64,000 bases of DNA from Ciona intestinalis (GCF_000224145.3 NW_004190438.2:192117-256116), one strand, 5' to 3'. Shown: positions 1 through 17,341, counted from the first letter of the stretch. The notes: generated by a model not told the origin, from the letters alone. Numbers and translations: made by a program.

Positions 1-172
1 TTCTACAGTGCACAAGTTTTATCAATACATTTTATAAAGTAATACGCATCTTCAAATACAATAGTTGTGCAGGTGATTTGCATTGCGATGGTATGTTCAA
101 TATGTTGAAATTTGCTGTTTATAAAAATGCATATGAATCATTAAACAAAGCTGTGTTGAGTGACTTAAGTCA

Positions 173-4659
<4,487 letters not shown>

Positions 4660-5942
4660 TGTATTTCACTTTATGGGTGAAATGGGTCTACCATTGTGTT
4701 CGTATTTACAAAATGATTAACTACTAATATTGAATAAATACAAAGTACCACTAAAATATTGCTGAATTCTGTCAGAAATATGAAAGCAATAGGAGAATGA
4801 CGTCACATAAATCGGGTTGCCAAAAAACGCAACATTTTTTAAAGAAGATCAAGAGAGCTAAGCTTTAATCAACAAGGTCAATTCAGAATCGTATAAACAC
4901 CGAGTAGTCCAACTGCCGTCCTTGTGTCTCAAGAAAAGCAAAAGCGGTGACTTTGGATTGATTTAAACGAACTTTTTAGGTTTTGTTTGTGTTTTCCTTT
5001 TTTGGAAAGGTGTAAAACAGCTTTTATTTACCTTTCCAAACATTTTTTGGAAAAAATATATAAATTTAGCCGAATTAAAAGACTAAATCGTCACAAATCA
5101 ACCGCTTGTAATTCTATTAGGCCAGTTTAGTTATTTGATAGGCTAACGCTTACAGTTTAGCGCTTGTTTATTAAGTTGCAATAAACTTGGTCTACCAGTT
5201 GGCCTTTTTCGGCTAGATATGCGGGACGTTCGGCTAGAAATGCGGATACTACTAATCAGACTCCGTATATACGGACTCTGCTACTAATAAGTCGCACACG
5301 GGGTAATGATTACAATAAACAGTACATTTAATCTTGGGCGGTGTATGTTTTTGCTACGATATTTTACACAAGCAGACATATAATAAATGAATGAAGAAAA
5401 TTTCTTTTGTCTTATCGGTCACGATATCAAAAAAAATTATGGCACTTGGAGGCAGCAAATATGTTAAAGAAATATATAAGAAGAATATTATGAAAATGAA
5501 AATAATAAATATATTCATACATATATATATATATAGACAAATTTAAAGAAGAGAAGCTGGTAATCAACAGAGAAGGGTTATAGATCAGCAGAATTAAATA
5601 AATGAAAAAATAAAATATGAACAAAACTCAGTGACATGCAGATGTGTGCTATATAACAATTATAATGTGAGGTACAGAAACAGTATAGCTTAATAGACAG
5701 AGTTCTATTACGACCGACACAAGGGTAGTTAGAAAATTAAACAAACGAAAAACACAAAGTTGGCGGTATATATATACGTTAATGTATTACGAACTGTAAG
5801 TTAAGTGTGGTGGCAAAAGCATTCGGAATAGCCGTTACTTATTAACTAAACTTATTGTAGGTGCATTTAACACATGACGGAACAAGCAAGCTAAAATCTT
5901 GCAATAACAACGCAGTCGAAAGTATAATTGAATTACGATAAA
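4660..5942. other. Divergent intergenic region between the kinase and sulfotransferase-like genes
   Basis: No protein-coding exon is supported here. It must hold the 5' ends and promoters of both divergent genes. It includes a short AT dinucleotide run near 5520 and a small palindromic stretch around 5260 (ccgtatatacgg). No clear core promoter motif can be assigned by eye. Confidence 0.5.
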
Positions 5943-7808
5943 ATGAAAGTAATATATGCTGGTTACGCCAAAACTGGGACCAAAACCATGGCAGCTGTGT
6001 TCAATGAATTTGGTTATAAAACGTATGATTGGCTTGAAAACTCGTGGTATCTTGGAAAAGATTGGAGAAAAATATTGAAAGAAGGTGGAACTGTGGCCGA
6101 TTTCAGAAGAATGTACGAAGGTATGGACGCAGTGGTTGATGCTCCTTGTTATACCTTTTGGGAAGAAATATTAGAAGCTTACCCGGAATCAAAGGTCTTT
6201 ATTTTTATATTTTGTTAACCTTTTTAACAGGGGTGCCGTTGTTATTAAACTCACATGTTAATCGAGCGACTTCACGTCGCTAAGTTTAATCAGTACCTAT
6301 TGTAACTCGAATTAATTCTTGATCGAATACCCAAGTCTTATATAGCTTCTTCTAAATACATTGTGTGTTTAATTGTTTGATTTGAAAAGATTTGGAATAT
6401 TCTATGTGTTTGTATATCGAGCGTTAAAAGAAAGAAAAGTGCGTTGTTACCAAGGTACCATTTTAAGGTTTGGTCAAGTTGAATTTGGTCATGAGATTAC
6501 CATTTTGATCTTTCGTATATCTGCAGATAATATTTTCCATTCGAGATGAAGACGATTGGGTGCGAAGTTTAAAGCAAACATTGGATTCCTTGCTAGACCA
6601 AACTATGTACGTTTTATTGCAAGTGCTCTCCTATTCTGCATGGCAGCATTTTCAGTTTACTTCAGCTTGTTGTAAGTTAACAGACTTGGTTATTTTCAGG
6701 TAAATGTTTATTTTGACAACCTCGAACCAAAAGGTTACGAGACATGGGCTTGTGTCGTTGCTACCAATGTGGTGGTTTGTGTTAAATATAACTTGATTTA
6801 TTCTCGGGTGGACGAAAAAACAACAGTAGTTATAACATGGTTATTCTCTTTCATACACACCATGTCAGCGAGTTACTACGAACGTAACTTTGCGGGTGGT
6901 TTTTTATCTTTGTCTGACAATTTCGACAACCGATTAGTTACCACTGAATTGAAGCAGTTATGCCGTTAAGTGTTTTGGCCAATACGACCAGTATGCTAGC
7001 AGCGACGAGCCTTAAGCCTATATTCCGTTTGGGTACACGTTATAACAAACCGTGCCACTGCGCCAATGTTCCTGGGCAAAACACTTATAACGGCAGTTGC
7101 TCGAACCCAGTGGTCACTAATGGGCTGTTTAAATTGTAAACCACACTAAAAACATCTTTCACGTAATTACATACGTGGTAACTGGTAAGTGGGCACGAGC
7201 ACGAGGTGTGTGAAACATATCACCCGTGTAATTACAACCGTCGTTTTCCAATCACGTGAAGATTAGAGTAAGTTGCATTTATTTTCTCATTCATAATCTG
7301 AAGACAGTTGATTTCCTTTTCAGTGCAAGTGGAAGTTGGTTCAACGCAAAAATGGCCTTGGTCAAAATGCCAGCATAACGAGACAGTTTGGAGACGAATG
7401 TACAGAAATCACAATGCGTACGTTTTGCAGGTACCACCTATACTTGTCAGAGAGGATATTTTTATTCTTACACAATTTTGTCCTTTTTTTCTATGACATT
7501 AAAAAGTCCCGAAAGATAAGTTGTTGTTATACAATTTCAAAGACGGTTGGGAACCAATTTGTAAATTTCTTGGAGAGAAAATCCCGGAAAAAGCCTTTCC
7601 ACATGCAAATGCTAGGGCTTCTATTCTTAAAGAATACATGGAAAGTCATCCTATTATGAAAAGAATGAAGCAAGAAGCGATGATTACGATCGGGGTTCTT
7701 ACTCTTATTGGGGCGTATGGTGGATACAAAGTTTACCAAAACCCAACAAGTATAAGAGGTTGGATAAACGCAGCGATGTCAAGGTTCACATTTTGGGGAC
7801 AGTTTTAG
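5943..7808 (+). CDS. Sulfotransferase-like P-loop protein with C-terminal membrane segment
   Basis: Four exons are visible: 5943-6194, 6527-6671, 7324-7430 and 7507-7808. The N-terminus has a PAPS-binding-type loop AGYAKTGTKTM, then KTYDW, VDAPCYTFWEEI and the exon 2 motif IIFSIRDEDDWVRSL. Exon 4 has LLLYNFKDGWEPICKFLG and ends in a hydrophobic segment (MITIGVLTLIGAYGGY) before a short basic tail. This pattern matches the cytosol-facing sulfotransferase family common in marine invertebrates (Pfam Sulfotransfer_4 type, named from memory); the substrate is unknown. Exons 1-3 join in phase. The last junction does not: exon 3 ends in phase 0 at CAG|gtacc, while the only nearby acceptor (7505-7506) needs phase 1. 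That is a one-base mismatch, so there is an assembly or indel error, an unusual splice site, or a lesion. Expected length is about 268 residues. Start ATG 5943 is the first Met of the P-loop strand. Confidence 0.8.
6740..7290. repeat. Two SINE copies in inverted (tail-to-head) arrangement
   Basis: Bases 7010-7290 carry the SINE body in plus orientation (cctgggcaaaacacttataa, cgaacccagtggtcactaat, ggtaactggtaagtgggcac). Bases 6740-7010 carry the same body in minus orientation. Both lie inside intron 2 of the sulfotransferase-like gene. Divergence between the copies is considerable, so they are separate insertions rather than a fresh duplication. Confidence 0.65.
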
Positions 7809-8329
7809 TTTTACAAGACTAAAATACATTTGAAAGTTTTTTCATAAACCTTCGTTTTAGTATTAGAATCGGTAGTAAATACTATATAAACATGTTCACG
7901 TTCCCACGGCCTACGCTCTATATTTCGCACAAGCCATTTCTCATAAACTATCCCCAAGTAACTGTGACTGAATTAATTTTATTATCTGTGCTAATGTCAT
8001 CTAAAATTGAACCATGCCTATTTTCTTAGGTACATAATTTTCGTTTATCTCTAAAACTAGTTTTATGAGTGTTAACTCCAACTATTATCATTTTACTGAC
8101 TGTCTAGCGCCACCGTCTGACTGGCTTATATTGCCTTTCTCCTGTCTGGTGCGGCAAACTGGCTGACTTGGGTCTATTTTGGCTATTGTTGGAATCTGGC
8201 TATTGTTTATGATTCGTGTTATCGTCAATACATCTGTATATATTCATCTAGTGGAGAGCATTAATTAAGTTATAAACAACAGTTGCTTATTCCTTATGGC
8301 TAAAACTGCAGCCGCGTTTGAGTTAAAAG

Positions 8330-8787
8330 CACAGAAATATAAAAAAGAATAGAACGCGCCCACCACTGCCGACAAAAGAGAGAGCATGATACACTTTCTC
8401 TCTTTCGCGAGTTGTTCCCGTTTACTATTGTAGTCAATGAAATCGAGGGCGTTTTATGTAGTTTTTCTTCGTTTTTTTTTACTTAATTTAAAGTTATAGG
8501 GTAAAACAACTGTTTTCTAATATGAGTATACTTCTAACAAACCGTTTGTTTAAAGGTTTTTAATTAAATTTATTAAACATTTAAATTCCCTAAACAAGTG
8601 GTAAACTATAACCGTTAACCTACCAAATAACCAAACTGGCCTAATAAACTTGAGTAGTTGGTGTAGTTTTTTAAATAAACAGCTAAAACTACTACGCGCC
8701 TATCTTTTACAATGGAGACCAAGCGAAATGGGACGGAGTTGGCGGTCACGTGAATAGAAAAAAGAACGTATCGCGGTTTCGGGCATA
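8330..8787. mobile_element. hAT-like MITE, right end lost (sister of the copy at 30083)
   Basis: Starts cacagaaatat and runs through gaatagaacgcgc, then ttcgcgagttgttccc, gtagtcaatgaaat, and gcgaaatgggacggagttgg. Over about 450 bp this is clearly the same element as 30083-30557. The right terminal repeat (gcgcgttctac...) is missing after 'ttcgggca'. Confidence 0.8.
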
Positions 8788-10767
8788 TTAAAAACTATAG
8801 CAGGGGGGCAAGGAAAGGAATTTTTAAACTTAATTTTCACAGTTTTTTTTTCAAGCATAAAATTATTGTTTCGTGTAAATTATAAGTATATTGCTAATAA
8901 AGTTTTATTATTCAAACTAACCATTTTTTTTCTTTTAATTCCCTGCCTCTTTGCGACACGCAATCATAGCATATGGTGTGTGAATCTATAAATAACTCTA
9001 CGTGTTAATAAAAGCACAATAGTATAGTAGTTTTGGTGATATACCCAAAAACAGACATATGATTTGATTTTTAAATATTGGACAATACATCTTGAAGTAT
9101 TAACCCCATCCTGTTATACATATTCCGATTCACCAAAGGTGTGTTATGGTTATTAATCCAGTAAAAATAAAATTAGTAATAAGTTCAAGATATCCCTTTA
9201 ACACAAAATACTTTTCCCAGCAGATTTGTTGTAATAAGTGTTTTAGATGGTCACCAGGCATGCATATAACGAAAGAAACAAAAATTAAAATTTCTGGTAA
9301 TAGAGTCTTGGTTGTATAATATTTGCAAATAAATAAAAACAATTCTTATACACGTTTCTTATGTAAGATAATAGTAGAACTTATAAGTCCACAAAGGGTA
9401 AGAGTGCACCGCATGGCTGAAAAGTGTTGTATGACTGGAAAAAGTGATATAATATGATCGAAAAACAAAAGTTACATGACATCTCCGTCCAGCTTTTATC
9501 ACTATCCTACCTCAACATTTCGTATTCTATTGCAACACAGACGGTTTCTTTGATGTTTAATGTGTATTTACGTTCATTTTTTTAACTCACGTCGTATAGC
9601 TTTCGTGGCCCTGTATAAGAGCTAGACTCTCTTGTTTGTTTGCCTTTTTACGTAGTGTACTTTTCACACGATTCTTGTAATTTCCTCTTAAAACATACAC
9701 ATAAACACGATGTATAAATATTAGTTAAACAAAATATGTCCAGTCTTATGATAGTTCTTTTATTCACTATTCAGTATCTACCAAACATTAGTCAATCACT
9801 GCCATTTTTGCATAATACGGTGTTGACCGAGTATTTTTGTCAGCATTGAGGTACATATTGATTATAACCGTGTTTTGACTTTAGTAACAAAGTTTAACCT
9901 TTAAAATAAACAAAAATTTAAAACATTACATAATGTTAGTTTGCTTAAACCTTCTTGTCATTTGTTAACGTAACCTTGCTCTAAGTTATATATAGAATCA
10001 TTTACCTTACTTTGTAAATAAACATATTGCTATAAACTAGGCAACACTGTCTTTTGATGTCGGCCACCAGGTTTTTGCCAAAATGTCTGTGTTAACATTT
10101 GGTGACTGACACTCCTGTTATTGAAGTTAGTTTAAAAATTGCCGTATTTTCGTATTTCGAAAGTGTTATGTATGCATTTTACCGGTTTGATGCAAACAGT
10201 TTTGAAGCCTTCATGTAATCAGTGTTCTCCTAATTTATTTAAAATAACCAAAAAACGCCATCGTGTGTTGTTAGGATCAGAATGCGGTGTACTCATGTTT
10301 AGATGTGCGTCGTCCGTTTGTGTGTAAAAGTAGTTTGACTTTGCAATTTAATAGTTTATTGGTATATATATGGTTTAGTTAAAAAGTACTTGTAGTAATT
10401 CTTCGTTATACAAAAACTGTAAATCCAATGATAAAAAGAAATTAACCACAAGCGAACTATACGAAATAACTTAAATCAAATGTCATGACTATCATTCAGG
10501 GAGTTGTTCGTCTAAGTGGGCTGTATAAACGTTATTTGCTAAATAACTAAGTAATTTTATAGAATAGATATTGAATGATATTTTAATGAGTGAATTTAGT
10601 TCCTTCCATGTGAGGTGTCGCATCCGCAGTTGTTATAACACAGGTCGGTATTCCTTTCAGCCCGTGGCTAGGAAAAGTTTTGATCCCAAAAGTTTTTTTC
10701 GGTTTCATTAACACCCACTGTATAATTTTTTTCGCGAGAGACTTTGGGTATTGATTCGAGATTTAAC

Positions 10768-11262
10768 TTTAAAATACATGGGACTATAGGAAGAAGAAGG
10801 TACACTTATTCCGCTAGGAGGCGATACCAAATTCGTTCGTCTCTCTATTCTATGGGGGGGGGGGGTAATTTTTCGGTTTATACACATAAGATTTAAACCT
10901 GTAACCCCTAACCTCAACTAGTGCTAATCAAACAAAAACAACTCTAAGAAATTAGTATTCCACTGTGCGGGACTTGAACCCGATAAAAATGAAACAGAAA
11001 GTAAATAATGACCACACGCTAACCGTTACACCACAGACTCGACGACAGTAAAGAGACAAAAGTATATAACTGACCTAATGTGGGAAAGATGTTCTTACTA
11101 AATATTTATAAAGGCATTATTAATATTTAATTAATTTGTTTTGCACTTATTAACATTTTGTAGTTTTGTTTTGTTCGTTTTTACGTATTTTTTAATTTAA
11201 ATAATTACTGACACCTAGCGGAAAAAGTGTACCTTCTTCTTCGTATAGTCCAATGTCTTTAA
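10768..11262. mobile_element. DNA element with about 40-50 bp terminal inverted repeats
   Basis: The left arm at 10781 (ggactataggaagaagaagg then tacacttattccgctagg) is matched by the reverse complement of the right arm ending at 11251, with only a few mismatches. Pairing extends weakly outward into tttaaa. The interior is AT-rich, has a run of G at about 10854-10865, and encloses a tRNA-like sequence on the minus strand. No transposase reading frame. Confidence 0.78.
10961..11042 (-). tRNA. tRNA-like pseudogene or tRNA-derived sequence inside the TIR element
   Basis: On the minus strand a good A box (tggtgtaacgg, 11033-11023) and a near-consensus B box (ggttcaagtcc, 10980-10970) are spaced as in tRNAs. 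The T arm cggg/cccg pairs, and about 5 of 7 acceptor positions pair. The anticodon arm is AT-rich and does not fold convincingly. I regard it as a degenerate tRNA or SINE head, not a working tRNA. Confidence 0.4.
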
Positions 11263-11629
11263 AATGCGCGAAAGCATGCTTTGACACCGCAATTCCTCTG
11301 ACTTGTGTTAGGTTAACTATTTATTACTTCACACTAGCAATATTCTCTGTTTGATACACGGTTGGATAAGATCGCTTGAACAGATTGTGACACTGCACTG
11401 GATTTCTATATCAGTACTTTTAAATGTGCCGAATAGTAGATGTTTGAGCTGGGGGTATTTTTTGTTTATTGTGCAATTTTATCTGCAGACAGCAGTTTAT
11501 CTGGAAAAGTGGAAAAATTGCAAAATTATTTTTTTTTCAGTTAAGCGGAAACTTGAAAATTGATATTTTGTTGTCTGTTGAAGTAGTTTATCTAACAACA
11601 CAAATAGTTTTTTCGTAAAGTAGGAAATA

Positions 11630-14600
11630 ATGGCAAAAAAGACTTACGATTTGCTCTTCAAGTTATTACTGATCGGAGACTCTGGTGTTGGTAAGACATG
11701 CGTGTTGTTTCGTTTTTCTGATGATGCTTTCAATACAACATTCATTTCGACTATTGGTAAGTAAAAGTGTTTCTATACTGTTTAAACCCTTTGGTTAAGA
11801 GTAATGCAAATATGCATTCTGGAACAGGTGTTTACAAAAATTATTGGTCGTTGGTAAAAAGTTGTTACAGTTTGTTTTTTTTTAAAGAGGAAAGAATTAT
11901 CTACCTACAAACCTTTAAAAATGGCATCATAAGCATAGACTCAAAAAAATTTTAATAAACTTGGTTAAAAAATCTTGATGTATTTTTTAGTAATATTATC
12001 ATCATTAAGGTGACTTGGTGTTGAGTATGGGGTGACAAGACACCAGGAGAACATTTATTTAACCTTCTATAAATGGTTTTTATCAGATTTAAGCAAGATG
12101 TTGAAATCATTGTCTACTCCTACATACTAGTTGTAATAAATAGGGATTTAAAATTATGGATTTATAAAAGAAATGTTCTTCAATATACGAGCTCAAAATT
12201 TATTTACATTTTTTTCTAAGCTACATTTTATAACCAATATGTGGAACAAATGTAATTTTATCTAACAGACCATCTTAAAACAATTATTGTTTACCTATAT
12301 TCAGGTTGTAACGGTCATTGCTATTTAATATTAGGTCTACTAAATATGGAAGAATAACCAGTTGCCAGTTTGGTTTATTTAGGTTAATACTTTATGAATA
12401 TATATATTTTTATACTATTTTTAATGTTTTTCAGGAATTGATTTTAAAATTAAAACTGTGGAACTCAATGGAAAGAAAATTAAACTGCAGATTTGGTAAT
12501 CATAAAGTTTTACTTTAATTTTTTTGCAAATTGGTAGGAACGTGCTGATGAACCAACATCCAAGTATTTCATCATGTAATCATAACTTTGGGTGACATTA
12601 TAATTCTTGCCCTCAATAATTTTGAATTCTTATTACTTCCTATTTTTTTCTGGCTGTGCAAATGTGTGAACCTTTTCTTTTTAATGTTAAGCCAATAAGG
12701 ACTGTTAACGACATATTTGGGTTTATTTGGGTATTATAGTACTTGAGGTGAGGGTGGATTTGCAAACATTTTACAAACTTTATGTTTAGGATGTCAAAAT
12801 ACTTGCATTGCAGTAGTCATGAGTCATGACTTATGTGTTCTGAGAAACTTGGACAAAGGAGTGGAGTAAACAAACAGAACTCGCTAAAATTTTAAGCGCC
12901 CCCAAAAAAAATACAATTCCACAAAACCACACTTAATATATATATATATAACATTATCGTTACTCAGACAAAGTATGGATCAAATCATTGTATTTAAATT
13001 AACATTGTTAAATTTGACAGGGACACAGCAGGTCAAGAAAGATTTCACACAATCACCACTTCCTATTATAGAGGAGCGAATGGTATTATGTTGGTTTATG
13101 ATATAACAAACACAAAGAGTTTTGAAAACATTTCGAAGTGGTTAAGAAACATTGAAGAGGTATTTTTTTATACATAACGTTTAGTTGACCTGGTTACTTT
13201 GGTTAAGAACAAGTAAATATTTAAAAAAATATTTTGTTACAATATTTTTAACATATTAAACTTCAATAAAAGTAAATACTAAATATATATTATATCATAT
13301 ATATATTATATCATTAATTGTAAGAATTTATGGATCCTAAGCATTTTAAAAATAAAGAAGCAAAAGCTAACTGATTAGTGATTACAGTGCTGTAAAGAAA
13401 TAGCACATTTGAGACTGTTATACTAGTGGTTCACTTTCCAGGGGGAAATCACTGTAATTGTTTACACTACACAGTATACTGAAGTGTGTAGTCATGCTTC
13501 ACACCTCATTCAAGTCATGTTGGTGATTTAGTTCTCGTTTATGTAAATAATATCTCACCTACACTCTTTATATTTCTCATCTTAACCCTAGGGACATGAT
13601 TTTAATGTCACATACCTAAATACTAAAACATACCTTCTGTTTTTTTCTAATGCGAAATATTATTTAGTTGAGGATTGTTTGGATAAGGCATACATCATTT
13701 ATTCTTACCCTGACTTGCTAACTAGTAAAATATTTATCAAATTTACCACAGCATGCAAGTGAGGATGTGGAAAAAATGTTGTTGGGAAATAAATGCGATA
13801 TGGAAGATAAGAGGATGATTAGCAAGGAAAGAGGAGAAATGGTAAATAAATAGTATTTTTCGAACTTTAGACAAATTCTCATCGAATCCCATGCTTCATT
13901 TTTTGGCATAAAAGATGCACTTACCGTCGTGTGGAAATGTTTTTTGTTAGTTGAATTCAAACTGCATTCAAAATGCAAGCTTAAAATTGATTTGTAGTAG
14001 CACAATTAGTGTGAGAAGGTAATACCGGCACCAAGTTGTATTGACAATGGTTGCCCATCATCACTTAACCTTTTTATAGTTCCAAAGTGTAAAATGTCTT
14101 ATTTTTAGTCCAAACAGAAAAAAGATACTATAAATTGTGTTATTAAAAAAGTATAAAATATGTCTAACATGTAGATTGCAAAAGAACACGGAATAAAGTT
14201 TTATGAAACTAGTGCCAAGAATAACATTAATATTGAGACGGCCTTTATTGCTCTTGCAACGGATATTTTACATAAGGTATGTATCTGAGTGTATTAAAGA
14301 TTATTTGGGTTTGAAAATTCAAACTTATTTTATCATATACTTTTTGATTACTTAGCTTATAGTTTTACTCAGAATGATTTTAAATGTTGGCTTATGCCAT
14401 ATTTATTTTAAATTTACATCTCAAAATCCATGATGTTTTATATTTCCATTGTTGTTATTTATACGCACACGCAGAATAAAGGATATATTAAATGATGTGC
14501 TTATTGTTTAAAGACATTTATTTATTTTTTTTTTAAACTTGTATAGACTCCAGTGAAGGAGACAGGTGCAGGCAGTGCTGGTGTTGATGTCACACAACAA

Positions 14601-14636
14601 AGACAATCATCCCGTTCTTGCTGTTCTAACTATTGA
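11630..14636 (+). CDS. RAB10: Rab GTPase RAB10, complete
   Basis: Six exons: 11630-11756, 12435-12495, 13021-13159, 13752-13841, 14175-14276 and 14547-14636. All phases agree and encode 202 residues. The N-terminus [19 protein letters not shown] is identical to vertebrate RAB10. G motifs are GDSGVGKT, switch I through [27 protein letters not shown] and ETSAK. RAB10 directs exocytic and recycling traffic and ER tubule dynamics from membranes via C-terminal prenyl groups. The tail here ends RSCCSNY, a CCXXX form, instead of the plain KCC of vertebrate RAB10. The G-domain strongly favours RAB10 over RAB8 and RAB13. A pyrimidine-rich run then 'tag' ends 7 bases before the ATG, which would suit either an intron acceptor or spliced-leader addition (inference). 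Confidence 0.96.
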
Positions 14637-17341
14637 TCTATAAAAGTTCTTTTACAAATAATGCCTAACAGACTGACATGTGTTCGTGGTCGTGCAGTTA
14701 TCCCAAGCTATAGCCGCGGCCGAGTCAATTTTTTGCCTGTTTCCATTTTTGTCCATATCTCTTTGCATGGAAACATAAGGGTTAAAAATCATGAAGATTA
14801 AACTAAGATATTTCCTTAGTAGTTGTTATTATTTTATTTAGTTGTTCCAGTTAACAAAGCAGCATGATATTTTTTTACATCTTCTGCTTTTAAAACAAAA
14901 ATATTCCATTAATCTAGTAAATATTGTGACATCAAATATACACTTCTATAAATAGTTTAATATACCTATTGATACAAAGTTGGTTAAATTTAAAATGTTA
15001 AATGTATTTTCCTAATAAATAGTGTAAAATTTTCCGTTTTAATTACCACCATGTTTATCCCTATCAAAGTATAATCTTTTATTTGTTATGTATGGCACAT
15101 CATGTGTATGTGCTGGTACAGTGCTTACATATTTGAATGGTGTATAATGCATTTCTGTACCGTAAGTGTATAAACCAACATTACCCCTGTGTTTACTAAT
15201 TAATTAAATAAATATAGTTGTTCAGTTGACATTAGACCACCCAAATGATATGTAATATAGACGGGATCATTAATCAAAAACACTTAATATATGCTCAATA
15301 AAGCAAAAGTGCTAAATGTGTGTTTTGTGTTATTTTATGGAGTTAAAATTACACAGCTAAATAGAATTGCAATAATTGAACGTTATCTGGGTTGTTGAGA
15401 CATCATGATAACATAATTTAATTACTTGATTATCATTTGTTCGTTTTCGTTAATTATTTTTACATACGTTGATGAGAATGAATGAATGAATGAAAGAAAT
15501 AAGACTGTCCACTTAAAAAGACTAATGTCGAGTAAGTTCAATACAGGCGGAGAATTTCTAGCACGTATGTAACATATAATGTATCATAAACTACATCTAC
15601 CCACTTAAAAACACTTCACATGGTATGGAGAGCTCAAGATAACATAATCGCACAGACCACCCCGGATACCACTGTTAACAAGACTTTATGTAGCAACCCA
15701 GCTTGTACTACGGTAACTTCCAAATGAGTAAGGAAGAATGTAAATACAAAGACCAGCAACTCTTGATGTACTTACTTTCCGCAGCAGAATTATACCAGGT
15801 ATTGTTTGTGCATTTTTGATGCGTAATCTCACAGGAAACCGGACGTTTACCTGTTTTATGGTTGTAACGTAAAAACCCTTATGAACCAACCAGAAGTGTT
15901 AAAACTTTCGATGCATTTGAAACTTGATTACTGTTGCTGCATTTTTAAAAATAATTACGTCGCATACAGAATATCTGCAGAAATTTAAAATCCGCGACGT
16001 CATGATATTATCGGGAATCCCCACGTTTGTGACAGGTTAATAAAATGAATTGCTGATGTCACTGATGTGTTTAAACAGAGTTAAGGTGTATCGATATTTT
16101 GCTTTTTGCTTGTTTGTATAGTCGGCGAATAACAAATTTGGTTAAATTTGCGAAATATGCATATTTTTCATGATACTCAGTTACTGATACAGCTATGGTA
16201 TGTAGAAAGTTTAATAAGTTCTGCCAGTTTTGTATATTGTTTTGAAAACATCGGGCTAATTTGAGAAATAACTATTTTTATGTCCTAGCTAGATGGCAGT
16301 CATTCATTTAACAAAATTGCGTTATAGCAAAATATCCTAAAAAGTAATATAAACATGAAAAAATAAGAAAAATATTAATAGCATAAATATGAACATCGAA
16401 CATAAATTGTTCTGCTTTTTTTAGTAATTGATGATGGTTTGAAGCTGGCTACAACTAAAATATAATCATAAACACAATTTTTTAATGTTATTGATTTAAT
16501 AAATAGGGCACTCTGCTACTTGTATTTTGTAAGTTTGGTAACATTGTTCCTATTACACTTTGGTCGTTTTTATATGCCTACATTGCTACGTACCCCAACT
16601 CGTCACGGTTTGTGTGTAATTAAAACAGTGGTTCTTAAACCGGGGGGCGTGAAACACTCGGAAGGGGGCGCGAAAAACTATAAAATAAAGTGTTATTACA
16701 GTGGTGTTCAAAAGGCTATAAAATACGACGCACGTAAAAGTTAAATTAAAAAAGCAAACGTTTAAGTCTGTTTTTAAACCTCTTACACATGCTAAATGAT
16801 GAAGTGTCAATTCCTATTATGACGCAAATAATCGCCATGTGAATTGCTATTATGTCGTAATTAATTGCCAGGCAAACAATCGCTATTACGATGCAATGAA
16901 TCCCTACTAATTCGTAACAAACAGTCTACCTGCTAGTTAAGAAAAACATGGTAAATGCTGTAGTAGTGTAGTGTAGTGTATAAGGTTAAATTACAACGCA
17001 AACGTAAACCGAACAGTTATTTGATCTCACTTTTGCGTTGATCGCGATAATGGGTTTTACACAATAATACAGATACAGTCAACCAAGGGGGCGCGGTTTA
17101 AAGCATGTCCAATTGTCAGGTTTGGCTGTGGTGGATCATGGCAGTATCAATTGAACACCACTGTGATAATTTAACAAAAAGGGGGGGGGCGCAAGTGTGT
17201 TGAGATCTTCATTAGGGGGGCGTGCTTCAAAAAGTTTAAGAATCCCCGAGTTAAAAAGTTATAAGGCGAAGTTAACAAGATATTCTTTCCACTTTACATC
17301 CTAGTGGTACGGAAGTTTATAAAAACTGGTCTAAAATTTTA
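14637..17341. other. Spacer between RAB10 and MTMR9
   Basis: Contains the RAB10 3' UTR with several AATAAA candidates (for example near 15297), a short tgaa tandem repeat around 15477-15495, and a hAT-like element at 16626-17248. I see no supported exon on either strand. Confidence 0.5.
16626..17248. mobile_element. hAT-like non-autonomous transposon
   Basis: The left end cagtggttcttaaac and the right end, read in reverse (cggggattcttaaac), match at 12 of 15 bases and resemble hAT termini. Both ends continue into G-rich 'ggggggcgtg' blocks. Flanks are aattaaaa (left) and agttaaaa (right), a 7-of-8 match to an 8-bp target duplication, which is the hAT hallmark. No transposase. Confidence 0.72.

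Larger units (their letters stand above)
7809..11629. other. Spacer between the sulfotransferase-like gene and RAB10
   Basis: No exon with homologous coding content was found on either strand. The spacer holds a truncated hAT-like MITE (8330-8787), a second TIR element with a tRNA-like insert (10768-11262), and AT-rich DNA. The sulfotransferase 3' UTR and the RAB10 promoter must lie at its ends. Confidence 0.55.

Noticed and set aside
5427-5624. Ile/Phe/Tyr-rich 65-codon frame
   Set aside because: Product of AT-rich repeat DNA (includes an AT dinucleotide run); no homology.
10139-11563. Several 60-70 codon frames upstream of RAB10
   Set aside because: Random-like composition, some start at non-ATG codons, and part fall inside the TIR element.
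15477-15495. Tandem tgaa repeat, considered as a possible CRISPR-like or regulatory array
   Set aside because: A simple four-base microsatellite with only a few units; CRISPR arrays are not expected in an animal genome.
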